A stretch of DNA of 64,000 bases from Natronomonas sp. (GTDB taxonomy: Archaea > Halobacteriota > Halobacteria > Halobacteriales > Haloarculaceae), in assembly GCF_028274965.1 (NCBI RefSeq), contig NZ_JAQCNO010000048.1, positions 62,001 to 126,000 on the forward strand, read 5' to 3'. Within the stretch, counting starts at the first letter, position 1. Each line of letters starts with the position of its first letter. Shown piece after piece: positions 45,283 to 52,687 of this stretch. The position numbers and the translations under genes are program-made. A model generated the notes under the pieces. The model did no database searches. It saw only the letters and a list, made by a program, of their open reading frames with translations, and was not told the DNA's origin.

Positions 45283-45308
45283 GCTGGGGCCGGTAGCGCC
45301 GTCGAACC

Positions 45309-45884
45309 ATGGCCACGGCCCCGATCAGCGAGTTCCTGCAGTACGTCCGGTGGATGGATGCCCGCGCCGTCGAGTTCGTCGTCGGGGTGCGGAGCCCGCA
45401 GTTGACGGAGGTGATGAACTCGGTCACCGGGCTGGGGTCGGTGACGGCCGGACTCGTGTTCGTCGGGCTGTTCTACCTGGCCGGGTGGCGCGAGGAGTTC
45501 CTCGTGACGATCGTGTCGCTGTCGGTGCTCGGGGTCGTCGTCGGGGCGTTGATGTCGCTCGTTCAGCGGCCGTTCCCGCCCCAGCCGATCTGTATGACCG
45601 GCGACGACGCGGCGGTCACCAGTTCCTTTCCCTCCGGGCACGCGGCCGCGGTCACGGTGTACGCGACGGTCGCGCGGTCCTCGGAGCGCCTGCCGTTTGC
45701 GGTCGTGAGCGTCCTCGCGGCGGCGATCGCCTTCTCGCGGGTCTATCTCGGGACGCACTACCTCTCCGACACCGTTTTCGGAATCGGGATCGGGATCGCC
45801 GCGGCGCTTTTCGCCGAGTGGGCGGTGGGCCGGACCGACGTCGACGCGCTCCTCGCACGAGTGCCGTTCGAGGTGGACCTCTGA
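45309..45884 (+). CDS. PAP2-type lipid phosphatase
   Basis: A 191-residue PAP2/acid phosphatase-fold membrane protein. Motif 2 reads SSFPSGHAAA near 107-116 and motif 3 SRVYLGTHYLSD near 138-149. Motif 1 appears as VQRPFPP: the Arg-Pro is there but the Lys six residues earlier is not seen, so the usual KxxxxxxRP is weakened. It presumably hydrolyses an isoprenyl or phospholipid phosphate. It sits six bases from the end of the methyltransferase gene on the other strand. Confidence 0.85.
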   Translation: MATAPISEFLQYVRWMDARAVEFVVGVRSPQLTEVMNSVTGLGSVTAGLVFVGLFYLAGWREEFLVTIVSLSVLGVVVGALMSLVQRPFPPQPICMTGDDAAVTSSFPSGHAAAVTVYATVARSSERLPFAVVSVLAAAIAFSRVYLGTHYLSDTVFGIGIGIAAALFAEWAVGRTDVDALLARVPFEVDL

Positions 45885-45890
45885 GCCGGC

Positions 45891-46685
45891 TCAGGCCCGG
45901 CCGCTCTTGTACACCAGCCCACTGGCGCTCGGCCCGTAGCGGTCCTCGGCGGCGAACGTCCGGCACTCGCGGGTCTCGGTCAGTTCGTCCCAGAGCCGCG
46001 GCACCCCCGTCCCGCCGGTCTCGACGTCGTGGAGGCCGATGAGACCGTCGTCGGCGACGAGCGGTTCGTACGCCTCGAAGTCGGCCCGAACGCCCTCGTA
46101 GGAGTGGTCGCCGTCGATGTAGAGGAAGTCGATCGCGTCCCCGGAGAGCGCCTCCCGGACCGCTCGTCGGGTCGTTTCGCTCTGGGAGTCGCCCTCGATG
46201 CAGCGCAGCGACACGCCCGATCGGCCGGCGACGTACTCCAGGAAGTCCCGCCGCCCCCGGTAGTCGAGGTCGGTGCTGAGCATCGTCCGCACGCCGTCGA
46301 GGGCGCGCGCCCAGACGTACAGCGTGCCGCCGTTGGCGCTGCCGATCTCCACGACCGTCTCGGGGTCGTGCCGCCGGACCGCGCGCGCCAGGTCGGTTAT
46401 CTCGCCGCGGTGCTGGAGCGCCCGAAGCGACCGGTAGGGGCCGTACCCCCGGTAGGCCCCGCGGGGTTCGTAGTACGTGCCGGTCGTATCGAGGACGTCC
46501 TCGAGGGTCCGCTCGGAGGCCATCCGGGCGTCTATCTCCCGCTTTGAGTAGACGAAGGCGAGATCGCGGGCGAGCGGGGCCGAGAGAGCGGCGCGTTCGA
46601 CGTCCCGCGAGACGCTGCTCACCGCCCGTTCGAGGAGGTTCGTGTAGTCCCGGTCCTTCCTGATCCGTCTCGCCCGTTCGAGCAT
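45891..46685 (-). CDS. CmcI/TylF-like methyltransferase-fold protein
   Basis: A 264-residue Rossmann-fold enzyme of the macrocin-O-methyltransferase/cephalosporin hydroxylase-like group. VVEIGSANGGTLYVWARAL near 111-129 is the SAM-binding loop, and DAIDFLYIDGDHSYEGVRADFEAY near 178-201 (split here) gives the metal-binding Asp/His pattern. GLIGLHDVETGGTGVPRLWDEL follows. Methylation of a sugar hydroxyl is the likely reaction. I start at ATG 46685; a GTG 24 bases upstream is possible. It converges on the PAP2 gene. Confidence 0.82.
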   Translation of the reverse strand: MLERARRIRKDRDYTNLLERAVSSVSRDVERAALSAPLARDLAFVYSKREIDARMASERTLEDVLDTTGTYYEPRGAYRGYGPYRSLRALQHRGEITDLARAVRRHDPETVVEIGSANGGTLYVWARALDGVRTMLSTDLDYRGRRDFLEYVAGRSGVSLRCIEGDSQSETTRRAVREALSGDAIDFLYIDGDHSYEGVRADFEAYEPLVADDGLIGLHDVETGGTGVPRLWDELTETRECRTFAAEDRYGPSASGLVYKSGRA

Positions 46686-46729
46686 GCCGGGGGTTCGACC
46701 CGCGGTCACAAAGCCGTTTTCGAGGGGAG

Positions 46730-47647
46730 TTAGCGGTAGTGCGAGCAGACCCGCTCGATGCCCTCGGAGAACTCGACCGCGGGCGTCCAGCCGGTCGCCT
46801 CGCGCAGCTTCGAGGGGTCCGCGCAGGTGTCGTGGACGTAGACCGCCTCGGGGATCGGGTTCTCAACGTACTCGGGGTCGACGCGCGTGCCCAACTCCTC
46901 GTTGATCGCCGCGACGACGGCGTTGAACGAGCGCCGTTCGCCGGTTCCGACGTTGTAGATCCCGTGGAGGCCGGCGTCGGCCGCGAGGACGCTCGCCCGG
47001 GCGGCGTCCGAGACGTGCGTGAAGTCCCGCGTCTGTGTCCCGTCGCCGTACAGCACCGGCGACTCGCCGGCGGCGACGGCGTCGGCGAACTGCGCGATCA
47101 CGTTCGCGTACGCTTCTTTGTGTCGCTCCGCCCCGCCGTAGCCCTGATAGACCGAAAAGAACCGCAGTCCGGCCAGCGAGACGTCGTGGTGGGATCGGAA
47201 GTACTCCGCGTACCGCTCGCGGGCCAGTTTCGACGCCTCGTACCCGGTGTGTGCCGTTACCGGCGTCCCCTCCGGGGTGGGCTCCGTCCGGTCGCCGTAG
47301 ACGGAGGACGTCGAGGCGTAGACGACGGTGTCGCAGCCGTCGGCGCGCGCCTGCTCGACGACGTTGACGAACCCCTCGACGTTGACGCGAGCCCCAGACT
47401 GTGGGTCCTCTTCGTGCATCGCGTACGACGAGCGCGCGGCGAAGTGAAACACCGCGTCCACGTCGGTCGGGAGGTCCTCCTCGAGGACGCTCCGCTCGCG
47501 GAAGTCGACGGCCTCCTCGAGGTGCGCCGGCGTGCCGAGCGAGCGGTCGTCGAGTGCGATCACGTCGTTTTCGGCGGCGAGGCGGTTGGCGACGTTCGAG
47601 CCGATAAACCCCGCGCCGCCGGTGACGAGCACGCGCTCGTTGTCCAT
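46730..47647 (-). CDS. NAD-dependent epimerase/dehydratase (UDP-sugar 4-epimerase type)
   Basis: A 305-residue extended SDR enzyme. VTGGAGFIGSNVANRLAAE near 8-26 is the NAD loop, and the catalytic Ser-Tyr-Lys is at SSVYGD and YEASK near 140-150. RHKEAYANVI and YGDGTQTRDFTHVSDAA near 195-215 are the substrate-binding parts typical of UDP-glucose 4-epimerases and UDP-glucuronate decarboxylases. It supplies nucleotide sugars, probably for the glycosyltransferase of this region. The ATG at 47647 starts with the beta-strand before the GGAGFIG loop, as expected. Confidence 0.9.
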   Translation of the reverse strand: MDNERVLVTGGAGFIGSNVANRLAAENDVIALDDRSLGTPAHLEEAVDFRERSVLEEDLPTDVDAVFHFAARSSYAMHEEDPQSGARVNVEGFVNVVEQARADGCDTVVYASTSSVYGDRTEPTPEGTPVTAHTGYEASKLARERYAEYFRSHHDVSLAGLRFFSVYQGYGGAERHKEAYANVIAQFADAVAAGESPVLYGDGTQTRDFTHVSDAARASVLAADAGLHGIYNVGTGERRSFNAVVAAINEELGTRVDPEYVENPIPEAVYVHDTCADPSKLREATGWTPAVEFSEGIERVCSHYR

Positions 47648-47710
47648 ACCGGCTTTTGACGCTCGTCCGGGTTGAAAACGTCGATCGCGGACGGATCCGG
47701 ACCGGGGGCG

Positions 47711-47723
47711 AACACTGATACCG
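47711..47723 (+). promoter_or_regulatory. TATA-like element for the histidine phosphatase gene
   Basis: AACACTGATACCG; the CTGATACCG core is centred 26 bp before the ATG at 47745. Confidence 0.5.
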
Positions 47724-47744
47724 ACCGCCGGCGTAGCGACGCGC

Positions 47745-48356
47745 ATGACGCGTGTCGTCGCCGTCAGGCACGGCGAGACGGACTGGAACCGGAACGGGCG
47801 GATGCAGGGGTGGGCGCCCGTTCCCCTGAACGGGACCGGCCGCGAGCAGGCGACCGCCCTCGGCGAGTCGCTGGCCGAGGAGTACGCCTTCGATCGGGTC
47901 GTCTCCTCTGACCTGTTGCGGGCCGAGGAGACGACAGAACGGGTGCTCGAGTCGGTCGGTTCGGTCCCCGTCTCCGCCGAGGCCGCCTGGCGCGAGCGGG
48001 ACCTCGGCGTGTACCAGGGGCTGACCCGCGAGGACGTCGAGGCCCGGTTCCCCGCGTTCGGGCTGGGCGAGACGGCCTACGAGGCGACCGAGGCCGTCCC
48101 CGAGGGCGGCGAGTCCTTCCGGGACGTCGAGCGCCGCGTCGTCGGTCGCTTCGAGGAACTCGCGGCGGCGACGGGGACCGTGCTGCTCGTCACGCACGGC
48201 GGGCCGCTGTGCATCCTCGCGGGCCACGCGAAGGGACAGGGGCTGACCGACGCGCTGTCGACGCATCACTTCGGGAACTGCTCGGTGACGGAGTTCGACG
48301 TCGGCGGCGCCCCCCGCGTCCTCAGGGAGGACGCCTCGGCGTGGCGCGAAACGTAG
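47745..48356 (+). CDS. Histidine phosphatase (phosphoglycerate mutase-like)
   Basis: A 203-residue enzyme of the branch-1 histidine phosphatase superfamily. RHGETDWNRNGRMQGW near 8-23 carries the phospho-accepting His, SSDLLRAEETTERV near 53-66 the second Arg, and VTHGGPLCIL near 148-157 the second His. The reaction may be sugar-phosphate or alpha-ribazole-phosphate hydrolysis; the family cannot be narrowed from sequence. It is the first gene after the glycan region, on the plus strand. Confidence 0.9.
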   Translation: MTRVVAVRHGETDWNRNGRMQGWAPVPLNGTGREQATALGESLAEEYAFDRVVSSDLLRAEETTERVLESVGSVPVSAEAAWRERDLGVYQGLTREDVEARFPAFGLGETAYEATEAVPEGGESFRDVERRVVGRFEELAAATGTVLLVTHGGPLCILAGHAKGQGLTDALSTHHFGNCSVTEFDVGGAPRVLREDASAWRET

Positions 48357-48434
48357 CCGGCGGCGAGGACGAACGCGAAAAGACGGTTCCGTCGAGCTGC
48401 TGAGTACAGAGGGCGTGCGCAGCACGGGCGCGGC

Positions 48435-48454
48435 GTTCACAGAGAACCGTGAAC
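48435..48454. repeat. Short inverted repeat upstream of the toxin-antitoxin genes
   Basis: GTTCAC and GTGAAC, six bases each, separated by eight bases (48435-48440 and 48449-48454). It lies about 20 bp upstream of the AT-rich promoter and could be an operator half-site pair. Six-base arms can occur by chance. Confidence 0.4.
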
Positions 48455-48474
48455 ACCCTGATGTTGTCCCCAAC

Positions 48475-48502
48475 CGTTATTACATTCTATTACATTCTAT
48501 TA
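48475..48502 (+). promoter_or_regulatory. AT-rich promoter with tandem 10-base repeat (toxin-antitoxin)
   Basis: GTTATTAC at 48475-48482 acts as a TATA box 27 bp before the GTG at 48506. Over it lies a tandem repeat, unit ATTACATTCT, at 48479-48488 and 48489-48498, continued by ATTA. It is the most AT-rich block of the whole window and suits a binding site for the wHTH protein encoded downstream. Confidence 0.6.
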
Positions 48503-48505
48503 GAC

Positions 48506-48823
48506 GTGCCAATCAGCATCGATCGGTTCGAAGACGGCCCGGACGACGCCCTCGATATACAGGAGGGGACACAGCCTCACCGCATCCTTCGGTTCCTCGC
48601 AGAGCACAGCGATGAGGCCTTCACGCAGACGGAACTCCACGAGGCGACCGGGATCAAGCGGGGGAGTGTCGGCGCCGTCCTCTCGCGACTCGAACAGCGA
48701 CACCTCGTGCGTCATCGTGGACGGTACTGGGCCATCGCGGAGGACGATCGCCTCGCCTCCTACGCCGCGCAGTACGCGGCGAGTTCCGCCTCGACGACGG
48801 ACGATTACTACGGCGAGGAATGA
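48506..48823 (+). CDS. Winged-helix (MarR-like) antitoxin-type regulator
   Basis: A 105-residue DNA-binding protein. After a variable head, HRILRFLAEHSDEAFTQTELHEATGI gives helices 1-2 and KRGSVGAVLSRLEQRHLVRHRGRYW the recognition helix and wing, a MarR/PadR-type winged helix. The tail is Ala/Ser-rich and acidic, suited to wrapping the toxin. Start is GTG at 48506, as the repeat-bearing promoter is at leaderless distance. The stop overlaps the PemK-like gene by four bases (ATGA), and this gene order, antitoxin first, fits a type II toxin-antitoxin pair. Confidence 0.83.
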   Translation: MPISIDRFEDGPDDALDIQEGTQPHRILRFLAEHSDEAFTQTELHEATGIKRGSVGAVLSRLEQRHLVRHRGRYWAIAEDDRLASYAAQYAASSASTTDDYYGEE

Positions 48824-49155
48824 GTGTCGTCTACACCCGCGGGACGGTGGTGAAGGGACCTGATCTACTCGCCGAGCACAGCCACCGTCCGTACGTGTGT
48901 CTGAGCGACGATTCGCACCCGTTTTCCGAAGAGGAAGCGCTGTACGCAGCGGTCACGACGACGCGGAGAGCCGTCGCGATCCTGCTCGGGGACGACGATT
49001 TCGTTTCTGGTGGACTCCCGCGTGAAAGCTACGTAAACCCGTGGACGGTCGTGTCGATCCGTCACAGCGACATTCAACGGGAGGAAGGCCGGCTTGACGA
49101 GGAAACGGTCAGCAACATCGCAGAGGACGCTGCTGGGTATCTCGGTGTCGAGTAA
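48820..49155 (+). CDS. PemK/MazF-like toxin
   Basis: A 111-residue protein with the PemK-like layout: VVYTRGTVVKGPDLLA at the N terminus, SHRPYVCLSDDSHPFSEEEA near 21-40, AAVTTTRRAVAILLG, and ESYVNPWTVVSIRHSDI near 72-88 with an Arg/His in the sites used by MazF-like endoribonucleases. It resembles the haloarchaeal PemK-like proteins. The four-base overlap with the preceding regulator gives translational coupling. Base composition is less GC-rich than its neighbours, which points to horizontal transfer. Nuclease activity is inferred. Confidence 0.8.
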   Translation: MSVVYTRGTVVKGPDLLAEHSHRPYVCLSDDSHPFSEEEALYAAVTTTRRAVAILLGDDDFVSGGLPRESYVNPWTVVSIRHSDIQREEGRLDEETVSNIAEDAAGYLGVE

Positions 49156-49302
49156 TGGACCCGGGTCGTTAGACATCCGGGGCTGGCAGGGTTCCGAGGG
49201 TGACCGATTCGTGCCCTCCATTCAGCATGGCTCCAAACACAGACCATCGATTGAGGATCTCAACAGAGTCAAAAAACGGAAACCAGGTCGCCGACGGGAG
49301 GA

Positions 49303-49310
49303 GATTTACT
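49303..49310 (+). promoter_or_regulatory. TATA box for the histidine kinase gene
   Basis: GATTTACT, centred 26 bp before the ATG at 49332; supports the short protein over the in-frame upstream extension from 49200. Confidence 0.65.
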
Positions 49311-49331
49311 CCTCGCCCACGCAGGTGGGGT

Positions 49332-50075
49332 ATGCCCGACGAGTCGCCAGACACGCGTCGCCTGGAGGAACAGCGCGACGACGTCCGCCTGCTCAATCAG
49401 GTCATGCGACACGACATCCGGAACGACCTCCAGTTGATCGGCGCGTACGCGGAACTCCTCGAGGACCACGTCGACGAGGAGGGCCAAGAGTATCTCGACG
49501 TCATCAAAGAGAGCACCGAGAGCGCGGTCGGGTTGACGACGACCGTCCGCGACCTCGCAGAGGTCATGCTCAACGACGGGGGCGAAACCGGGTCGGTCCC
49601 GCTGGCGGGGGCGCTCAACCGGCGGATCGAGGAGACCCGAAGCGGGTATCCGCGGGCCGTCGTCGCCGTCGAGGGGACGATCCCGGAGGTCGACGTCGTC
49701 GCGAACGACATGCTCGGGTCGGTGTTCCGGAACCTCCTGCAGAACGCGATCCAGCACAACGACAAGACGCCGGCGGAGGTCACCGTGTGGGCCGCCGAGA
49801 CCGACGCCGGCGTCGAGGTGTACGTCGCCGACAACGGCCCGGGGATCCCGGACGCGCGCAAAGAGGAGATATTCGGCAAGGCCGAGAAGGGCCTCGAGAG
49901 CCCCGGGGCCGGCGTCGGGCTGTATCTGGTGCGGTCGCTCGTCGAGAGCTACGGCGGCGCGGTGTGGGTCGAAGACAGAGCCGACCGGACCGTCCCCGGC
50001 GCGTCGCAGGGCGACGACGGGGACGACGGGGCGGAGGGGTCCGTGTTCGTCGTTCGGTTGCCGCCGGCCGAGTGA
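49332..50075 (+). CDS. Sensor-less histidine kinase (HisKA-HATPase core)
   Basis: A 247-residue kinase that starts almost directly at the phosphorylation helix. The His is in MRHDIRNDLQLIGAYAELL near 22-40; the N box NLLQNAIQHN is near 138, G1 VADNGPGIPDARKEEIF near 163, and G2 SPGAGVGLYLVRSLVESYGG near 186. No PAS, GAF or membrane segment precedes it, so it either takes signals through a partner or is a truncated kinase. The TATA box shows the short form is its own gene. The cognate regulator is not in the window. Confidence 0.85.
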   Translation: MPDESPDTRRLEEQRDDVRLLNQVMRHDIRNDLQLIGAYAELLEDHVDEEGQEYLDVIKESTESAVGLTTTVRDLAEVMLNDGGETGSVPLAGALNRRIEETRSGYPRAVVAVEGTIPEVDVVANDMLGSVFRNLLQNAIQHNDKTPAEVTVWAAETDAGVEVYVADNGPGIPDARKEEIFGKAEKGLESPGAGVGLYLVRSLVESYGGAVWVEDRADRTVPGASQGDDGDDGAEGSVFVVRLPPAE

Positions 50076-50096
50076 GCGGGCGGCGGCGGGGCCGTG

Positions 50097-50969
50097 TCAG
50101 TCCTCCGTGGTCGGGTACTCCGTCGCGAACACGTCCGCGTCGGTGTCGGCGCCGGCGTCGGCGTCGTCCGGCGAGACGCTCCCCGTCCGGTACCCCGCCA
50201 GATCCAGCGTCACGTGGTCGAAGCCGACGTCGCTCAGGCGCGTTCGGGCCGCCTCGGCGAAGGCCGGATCGAGCGCGCGTTCGAGCTCCTCGGCGCCGAC
50301 CTCGATCCGCGCGAGGCCGTCGTGGTCCCGGACGCGGAACTGGTCGAACCCCCACGTGCGGAGCAGCGCCTCGGCGCGTTCGATCCGCGTCAGCCGGTCC
50401 TCGGTGACCTCGAGGCCGGTCGGGATGCGCGAGGAGAGACACGCCATCGAGGGCTTTTCGGCCACCGAGAGGTCGTACTCCCGGGCGAGTTCGCGGACGC
50501 CGGACTTGTCGATCCCGTGTTCGAGAAGCGGCGAGTAGGCGTTCAGTTCCTCGACCGCCCGGAGTCCGGGGCGGTGGTCGGCCCCGGCGTCCGAGGCGTT
50601 GGTGCCGTCACAGACCGTGTCGATGCCGAGTTCGCGGGCCGTCTCGAACATCTTCCCGAGCCGCATCGACCGGCAGTGATAACAGCGGTCGTCGTCGTTC
50701 TCGGCGAAGGCCTCGCTGTCCAGTTCCGAAAACGAGACCGTCTCGTGGCGGATGCCGATCTCGTCTGCGACCCGCGTCGCGTCGCGCAACTCGGCGGCGG
50801 GCAGCGTCTCGCTTTTGGCGGTGCAGGCGACGGCGTCCTCGCCGAGGGCCTCGGCCGCGAGCGCGGCGACGACAGAGGAGTCGACGCCGCCCGAAAAGGC
50901 GACGAGAGCGCCGTCGAGGTCCGCGAGGTCCTCGAGGGCCGCGTCGCGTTTCGACGTGAGCGTATCCAT
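50097..50969 (-). CDS. larE: ATP-dependent sacrificial sulfur transferase LarE
   Basis: Transfers sulfur to the pyridinium carboxylate precursor of the nickel-pincer nucleotide cofactor, known from lactate racemase. The 290 residues contain the PP-loop motif SGGVDSSV near 26-33 and the ACLSSRIPTG segment with the sacrificial Cys near 178. CYHCR near 106 adds two Cys, which some LarE proteins use instead to bind an Fe-S cluster. No larA, larB or larC is in the window. A later acidic tail of Asp repeats is unusual. Confidence 0.87.
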   Translation of the reverse strand: MDTLTSKRDAALEDLADLDGALVAFSGGVDSSVVAALAAEALGEDAVACTAKSETLPAAELRDATRVADEIGIRHETVSFSELDSEAFAENDDDRCYHCRSMRLGKMFETARELGIDTVCDGTNASDAGADHRPGLRAVEELNAYSPLLEHGIDKSGVRELAREYDLSVAEKPSMACLSSRIPTGLEVTEDRLTRIERAEALLRTWGFDQFRVRDHDGLARIEVGAEELERALDPAFAEAARTRLSDVGFDHVTLDLAGYRTGSVSPDDADAGADTDADVFATEYPTTED

Positions 50970-51021
50970 ACCCGCCCGTCGGTCCCGAGGCTCAAAAGAC
51001 CGGCGGGCGACCGCGGCGGCC

Positions 51022-52527
51022 TCAGCGATCGAGGTCGTAGAGTTCGCCGAACTTCTCGTCGGCGTACGCGAGGAAGGGGTCGGCGCTGAGGGGGGACCCC
51101 GTCGCGCGCTCGATCAGTTCGTCCGTCGGGTACCGACACCCGTGTCGGTGGATCGAGTCGGCGAGGAACGTCCGGAGCGGCTCGAACTCCCCGGAGCGCA
51201 CCGCCGCCTCGAGGCCGTCTATCTCCTCGTCGGCGGCGGCGTACACCTGCGCCGCGAGCGCGCTGCCGAGCGAGTACGTCGGGAAGTACCCGAAGGCGCC
51301 GTGGCTCCAGTGGATGTCCTGCAGGCAGCCCTCGCTGTCCGTGTCGGGGCGGACCCCGAGATACGACTCCATGCGGTCGTTCCAGACGGCCGGGACCTCC
51401 GGGACGTCGAGGTCACCGGCCAGCAGGTCCCGCTCGATCTCGAATCTGAGGACGATGTGGAGGTGGTAGGTGAGTTCGTCCGCGTCGACGCGGATCGGGT
51501 TGTCCGGGGCGACCCGGTTTGCGGCCTCGTACGCCGCACGCGGGGTGAGGTCGGTGCCGTGCCGGTCGTTGAACGCCGGGGTGAAACCCTCCCAGAAGGC
51601 CCGCGAGCGGCCGACGTGGTTCTCGAAGAGCCGCGATTGTGACTCGTGGACCGTCAGGCCGCGGTGCTCGCCGAGCGGCGAGCCGTACGCCTCCCGGGAG
51701 AGCCCCTGGGTGTACGTCGCGTGGCCGAACTCGTGGATCGTCGAGCCGAGCGAGTCGAGCGGCGCCGAGGGCTCGAAGCGCGTCGTCACCCGGGCGTCGA
51801 ACTGCGTTCCCGACGAGAAGGGGTGCGGCGCGGTGTCGAGCCGCCCGCGATCGAAGTCGTACCCGAGCGTCTCGAGGGCCGTCCGGGCGAGCGCCGCTTG
51901 GTCCGCCTCGGGGAAGGTCCCCTCGACGTCGTGGAGGTCGACCCCGGAGTCGCGGATCGCGTCGATGAGCGGGACGAGCCCCTCGCGGAGGCGTTCGAGG
52001 ACCCGTTCGGCGGTCTCGAGGTCGATGTACGGCTCGTAGTCCGCAAAGAGCACGGCGTAGGGGTCGGCGTCGGGGTCGATGTGGGCCGCGTACTCGCGTT
52101 TGAGATCGAGGAGTCGCTCGAGCGTCGGCGCGAAGGTCCCGAAGTCGTCGTCCGCCTTGGCCTCCCGCCAGACGGGGTGGGCGTCGGCGGTCGCCTCGCT
52201 GATCTCCTCGACGAGGTCCGTCGGGACGTTCGCTTTCCGCTCGTGTTGGCGGCGGATCTCGCGGACGACGGCCGAGCGATCGGCCGACAGCGACCGGTCC
52301 TCGAGCGTCGAGAGCCATTCGCCGACGTCGTCCTCGACGAGCAACTCGTGGGCGACCGCGGAGACGGCCCCGCGCTGCTTGGAGCGCGCCGGCGTGCCGC
52401 CCTCCGGCATCATCACCTCCTGATCCCAGTTCAACACCCCGTTCGCGTCCGCGAGATACGTCGCTCGCTCGTACTGCGATAGCAACTCGTCGTACGCCGC
52501 CGGGGCGGCCTCGCGTTCGCTCGCCAT
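51022..52527 (-). CDS. M32 family carboxypeptidase (Taq type)
   Basis: Cleaves C-terminal amino acids from peptides. The 501 residues are family length, with the zinc site STIHEFGHATYTQGL near 262-276 and the distal Glu in VHESQSRLFENHVGRS near 290-305. DIHWSHGAFGYFPTYSLGSALA near 409-430 is the conserved C-terminal block. The ATG at 52527 starts MASEREAAPAAYDEL. It is probably cytoplasmic, because no signal peptide is present. The gene is alone on this strand, with a 52-bp gap after larE. Confidence 0.93.
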   Translation of the reverse strand: MASEREAAPAAYDELLSQYERATYLADANGVLNWDQEVMMPEGGTPARSKQRGAVSAVAHELLVEDDVGEWLSTLEDRSLSADRSAVVREIRRQHERKANVPTDLVEEISEATADAHPVWREAKADDDFGTFAPTLERLLDLKREYAAHIDPDADPYAVLFADYEPYIDLETAERVLERLREGLVPLIDAIRDSGVDLHDVEGTFPEADQAALARTALETLGYDFDRGRLDTAPHPFSSGTQFDARVTTRFEPSAPLDSLGSTIHEFGHATYTQGLSREAYGSPLGEHRGLTVHESQSRLFENHVGRSRAFWEGFTPAFNDRHGTDLTPRAAYEAANRVAPDNPIRVDADELTYHLHIVLRFEIERDLLAGDLDVPEVPAVWNDRMESYLGVRPDTDSEGCLQDIHWSHGAFGYFPTYSLGSALAAQVYAAADEEIDGLEAAVRSGEFEPLRTFLADSIHRHGCRYPTDELIERATGSPLSADPFLAYADEKFGELYDLDR

Positions 52528-52656
52528 ACCCCCCGTCGGCGTTGGCGGAACAAGAACCCTCTGACGGTCGCGGGGGCGAGAGCGAGACCCCCGAAACCGG
52601 GGGCACAGAGTGAGCGCGCCGCGGCGTGCGAGCGCCGCGGACCGGGGCTATCACCG

Positions 52657-52666
52657 TATTTATACC
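52657..52666 (+). promoter_or_regulatory. TATA box for the PINc-PilT gene
   Basis: TATTTATACC, centred 27 bp before the ATG at 52688. It settles the start against the in-frame codon at 52610. Confidence 0.75.
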
Positions 52667-52687
52667 GTTTCGGACCCGACGCTCCGT

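Noticed and set aside
45309-45884. PAP2 protein at 45309 as a broken gene because the first-motif Lys is missing
   Set aside because: The other two motifs and length are normal and a promoter is present; variation in the first motif occurs in the family, so it stays as a gene with a note.
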